Below, in pieces: positions 61,499-64,000 of a DNA stretch of 64,000 nt. Below the pieces are notes generated by a model that did not search any database, was not told the DNA's origin, and saw nothing but the letters and a program-made list of their open reading frames with translations. Location of the stretch: contig NZ_SNYI01000001.1 of NCBI RefSeq assembly GCF_004362865.1, forward strand, positions 1,364,001 through 1,428,000, given 5' to 3'. The position numbers and the translations under genes were made by a program. Numbering within the stretch: position 1 is the stretch's first letter; the number at the start of each line of letters is the position of its first letter. The stretch is from Zeaxanthinibacter enoshimensis. GTDB taxonomy: Bacteria > Bacteroidota > Bacteroidia > Flavobacteriales > Flavobacteriaceae.

Positions 61499-62422
61499 AT
61501 GAGCCTTAACCTTCCTATCCAGGTCACTACACAACGGGTAGAACTTCCTGTATTGGCGGATGCCGGGGTGATCCTCGATATCCGGAGGGAAGATCTGATC
61601 CATCCCATTATCTCCGGCAATAAATACCGCAAATTAAAATACAACCTGCTGGAGGCGAGGAGCAGGGGATGTGATACCCTCCTGACCTTCGGCGGAGCCT
61701 ATTCTAACCATATTGCCGCTACGGCACGGGTGGGCAAAGAACAGAACTTCAAAACGGTGGGGGTCATCAGGGGTGAGGAACTTGCCGGGCAGGAAGCCCT
61801 TAATCCTACACTTTCAATAGCATCCGGGAACGGGATGACCCTGCACTTCATTAGCAGGAAGGAATACCGACAGAAGGACGAACCCGGATTCCTGGCATCC
61901 TTACAACAACACTTTGGGGATTTTTACATGCTTCCCGAAGGGGGAACGAATATCCTGGCCGTAAAGGGTTGTGAAGAAATACTGGCAGGATCTGACCGGG
62001 AATACAATTATATCTGCTGCAGTGCCGGGACAGGAGGTACCCTCGCAGGACTGATCAACAGTGCACATAAACACCAGCAGGTCATAGGCTTTCCCGCACT
62101 TAAAGGTTCTTTTTTGAAGAAAGATATTTGTAACTTTGCCCGGAATCAAAACTGGTCCCTGGAAGAAAATTACCACTTTGGCGGGTATGCTAAAGTAACT
62201 GAAGAGCTTATCCATTTTATCAATGACTTCAGGGAAAAGACAGGAATTCCGTTAGACCCGGTTTATACCGGGAAAATGATATACGGAATTCTCGACAAGG
62301 CCAGGCGGGGGCATTTCTCCCCGGGCAGCAGGATACTGGCCATACATACAGGAGGATTGCAGGGAATTGCAGGGATGAATGAAAAATTGATGAAAAAGAA
62401 TCTACCAACACTATGCCTATAA
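61499..62422 (+). CDS. ACC deaminase/D-cysteine desulfhydrase family PLP enzyme
   Basis: A 307-aa fold-type II PLP enzyme. The PLP-binding lysine is in SGNKYRKLKYN. FGGAYSNHIAATA, LPEGGTN and CSAGTGGTLAG (phosphate-binding loop) complete the signature. The family deaminates 1-aminocyclopropane-1-carboxylate or breaks D-cysteine to pyruvate, H2S and ammonia; the sequence alone does not decide. The ATG at 61499 is the family start. Its end overlaps the next gene by 10 bp. Confidence 0.9.
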   Translation: MSLNLPIQVTTQRVELPVLADAGVILDIRREDLIHPIISGNKYRKLKYNLLEARSRGCDTLLTFGGAYSNHIAATARVGKEQNFKTVGVIRGEELAGQEALNPTLSIASGNGMTLHFISRKEYRQKDEPGFLASLQQHFGDFYMLPEGGTNILAVKGCEEILAGSDREYNYICCSAGTGGTLAGLINSAHKHQQVIGFPALKGSFLKKDICNFARNQNWSLEENYHFGGYAKVTEELIHFINDFREKTGIPLDPVYTGKMIYGILDKARRGHFSPGSRILAIHTGGLQGIAGMNEKLMKKNLPTLCL

Positions 62423-63252
62423 GATCATTGGTGACAGCCGTGGTTTTACTTGTCTTTTTGGCCGGCTGTGGCAGCAAAAAGCGTACGACCTATAAGAAAC
62501 CCGAAAGGACTGTCGTGGAGCATACCAGGGCTGAGAATACCCCTCCCGGGGAGAAGGATATATACCCTATGCCGGAGGATGATGGTAAGTTTGTGACCAT
62601 ACAGATTACCGATATACAGGATTATATAGACACTTTCTCCGAGATTGCACAGTTCGAGATGAAAGCCTACGGGATCCCGGCCAGTATTACCCTGGCCCAA
62701 GGAATTTTGGAAAGTGGTTATGGACAGGGAGAACTCACCCGTAAAACGAATAACCATTTCGGGATTAAATGCCATACCGGCTGGAACGGGGCCTATGAGT
62801 CGCATGATGACGATGAGAAAGGAGAGTGTTTCCGGAAATACAACCATCCTATGTATTCCTTCAGGGATCACAGTATATTCCTGTCAACCCGTGCCCGCTA
62901 CGCTTCCCTGTTCGACCTTCGGCGGGATGACTATAAAGGATGGGCTCACGGACTTCGGGCCGCTGGTTACGCTACAGACAGGCGCTATCCCCAGAAACTG
63001 ATCGACTTCATTGAAAGATACCAGTTGTACAAGTATGACCGGGAGGTGTTGCAGGAAGGGTATAGTGTAAAGCGCGAGCCAAAGGCCGTATTCTACACCC
63101 AGCACACCGTGCAGAAAGGAGATACCCTGTACTCGCTTTCCAGGAAATATTTTATATCGGTTCTAGACCTGATGGAACTTAACAACCTGAAGGATCACAA
63201 CCTGGCTATTGGACAGGTACTCAAGATCCGGACTGAAAACAGCAGACAGTAA
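62413..63252 (+). CDS. Glucosaminidase-LysM lipoprotein
   Basis: 279 aa. A lipoprotein signal (LVFLAGC, Cys19), a glucosaminidase domain (residues about 75-205: [32 protein letters not shown], with catalytic Glu in ILESGYG), and a C-terminal LysM motif (about 228-274: [29 protein letters not shown]). It cleaves peptidoglycan glycan strands while anchored to the envelope. It is between the PLP enzyme and hemL, all closely spaced. Confidence 0.93.
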   Translation: MPIRSLVTAVVLLVFLAGCGSKKRTTYKKPERTVVEHTRAENTPPGEKDIYPMPEDDGKFVTIQITDIQDYIDTFSEIAQFEMKAYGIPASITLAQGILESGYGQGELTRKTNNHFGIKCHTGWNGAYESHDDDEKGECFRKYNHPMYSFRDHSIFLSTRARYASLFDLRRDDYKGWAHGLRAAGYATDRRYPQKLIDFIERYQLYKYDREVLQEGYSVKREPKAVFYTQHTVQKGDTLYSLSRKYFISVLDLMELNNLKDHNLAIGQVLKIRTENSRQ

Positions 63253-63253
63253 T

Positions 63254-64000
63254 ATGAGATACCAAAGAAGCAGTGCGCTCTTTAAAGAGGCACAGCAGTA
63301 TATACCCGGTGGTGTGAATTCACCGGTAAGAGCATTTAAGGCAGTTGGCGGAACCCCGGTCTTTGTGAAAGAGGCCAAAGGGGCTTATTTCTATGACGAA
63401 GATGGGAATGAGTATATTGATTTTATCGCTTCCTGGGGGCCACTTATCCTTGGCCATGCCTACCAACCTGTCCTTGATGCCGTGATCGAGAGTGCTAAAA
63501 AAGGTACTTCCTTCGGGATGCCGACAGAACTGGAAACCAGGATCGCAAAACTTGCGGTCTCCATGGTTCCGGGGATAGATAAGATCCGTTTTGTAAACAG
63601 TGGGACAGAAGCATGTATGAGTGCTGTCCGCCTTGCCCGGGGTTTTACAAAGAGAGAGAAGATCATAAAGTTTGCAGGCTGTTACCACGGCCATGCTGAT
63701 GCTTTCCTTATACAGGCGGGGAGTGGTGCGGTAACCTTTGGTACACCTAACAGTCCCGGGGTCACCCAGGGGACTGCCAAAGACACCCTGTTAGCCGCTT
63801 ATAACAACCTGGACCAGGTTAAGCAGCTGGTGGATGCAAACCCGGGCGAGATTGCAGCGATCATCCTGGAGCCGGTGGCCGGGAATATGGGTTGTATCCC
63901 TCCCAAAGAGGATTTTATCCAGGGCCTTCGCACCCTCTGTGACAAGGAGGGGATACTGCTGATATTTGACGAGGTGATGACGGGATTCCGTCTTGCTAAA
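63254..64000 (+). CDS. hemL: Glutamate-1-semialdehyde 2,1-aminomutase, 3' end beyond window
   Basis: 249 codons from the ATG at 63254 to the window edge. The start [26 protein letters not shown] is characteristic, followed by [20 protein letters not shown] and [20 protein letters not shown]. The enzyme forms 5-aminolevulinate for haem synthesis by the C5 pathway. The PLP-binding lysine lies beyond the window. Start is 1 bp after the glucosaminidase stop. Confidence 0.96.
   Translation, partial: MRYQRSSALFKEAQQYIPGGVNSPVRAFKAVGGTPVFVKEAKGAYFYDEDGNEYIDFIASWGPLILGHAYQPVLDAVIESAKKGTSFGMPTELETRIAKLAVSMVPGIDKIRFVNSGTEACMSAVRLARGFTKREKIIKFAGCYHGHADAFLIQAGSGAVTFGTPNSPGVTQGTAKDTLLAAYNNLDQVKQLVDANPGEIAAIILEPVAGNMGCIPPKEDFIQGLRTLCDKEGILLIFDEVMTGFRLAK

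Overview
The window comes from a member of the Bacteroidota, most likely a marine Flavobacteriaceae. Evidence: the housekeeping genes (der, era, alaS, hemL, a GSCFA protein, a DUF5522 protein, an AAAH-type hydroxylase) look flavobacterial, promoters look like TAnnTTTG, Shine-Dalgarno sequences are rare, and lipoprotein signals are common. Two kinds of DNA are visible. The flanks (1-2.2 kb and 46.1-64 kb) are G+C-richer, conserved chromosome. The middle (about 2.8-46.1 kb) is clearly A+T-rich accessory DNA.

Layout. 1-2212: an S58 aminopeptidase and an amidase on the minus strand, the amidase cut by the window edge. 2213-2776: degenerate octamer and other simple repeats. 2777-46165: a putative genomic island. 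Its right end lies in an initiator-type tRNA-Met gene (46124-46196) with a tyrosine recombinase beside it (44181-45878). A 19-bp piece of that tRNA is repeated exactly at 2777-2795.

The island's left two thirds is a defence locus. It holds a methyltransferase-like/TRD/HEPN-like fusion (4890-7181) and then a tightly packed plus-strand operon (7702-30878). The operon encodes a giant MrfA/DUF1998-type DEAD helicase with a nuclease-like tail, a DrmD-like SNF2 helicase, a DrmMI-like adenine methylase, a RelE-like/UvrD fusion, a UPF1/DNA2-like helicase, a 1565-aa tryptophan-repeat solenoid ending in a DarT-type ADP-ribosyltransferase, and a DarG-like macrodomain protein. Converging on it are a RecD2-like helicase-nuclease and a Nudix/PD-(D/E)XK/DUF2075 fusion. 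I read this as a class 1 DISARM-like core that has acquired a DarTG-type toxin/antitoxin module in the same operon.

The island's right third (37.7-43.4 kb) holds an ankyrin protein, an overlapping HNH/HIT pair, and an array of at least four gene cassettes. Each cassette is bracketed by its own inverted terminal repeat, and the cassettes are separated by imperfect palindromes of about 143 bp that share internal motifs. This resembles integron attC logic, but no IntI is visible in the window.

46.3-64 kb is ordinary chromosome: an amino acid:cation symporter, era, an acyltransferase, der, a four-helix-bundle gene between inverted octamer arrays, the M23 peptidase-merR-lemA-TPM-TPM operon, alaS, a GSCFA protein, an aromatic amino acid hydroxylase, a DUF4136 lipoprotein, DUF5522, a small HExxH protein, a PLP desulfhydrase/deaminase, a glucosaminidase-LysM lipoprotein, and hemL cut by the right edge.
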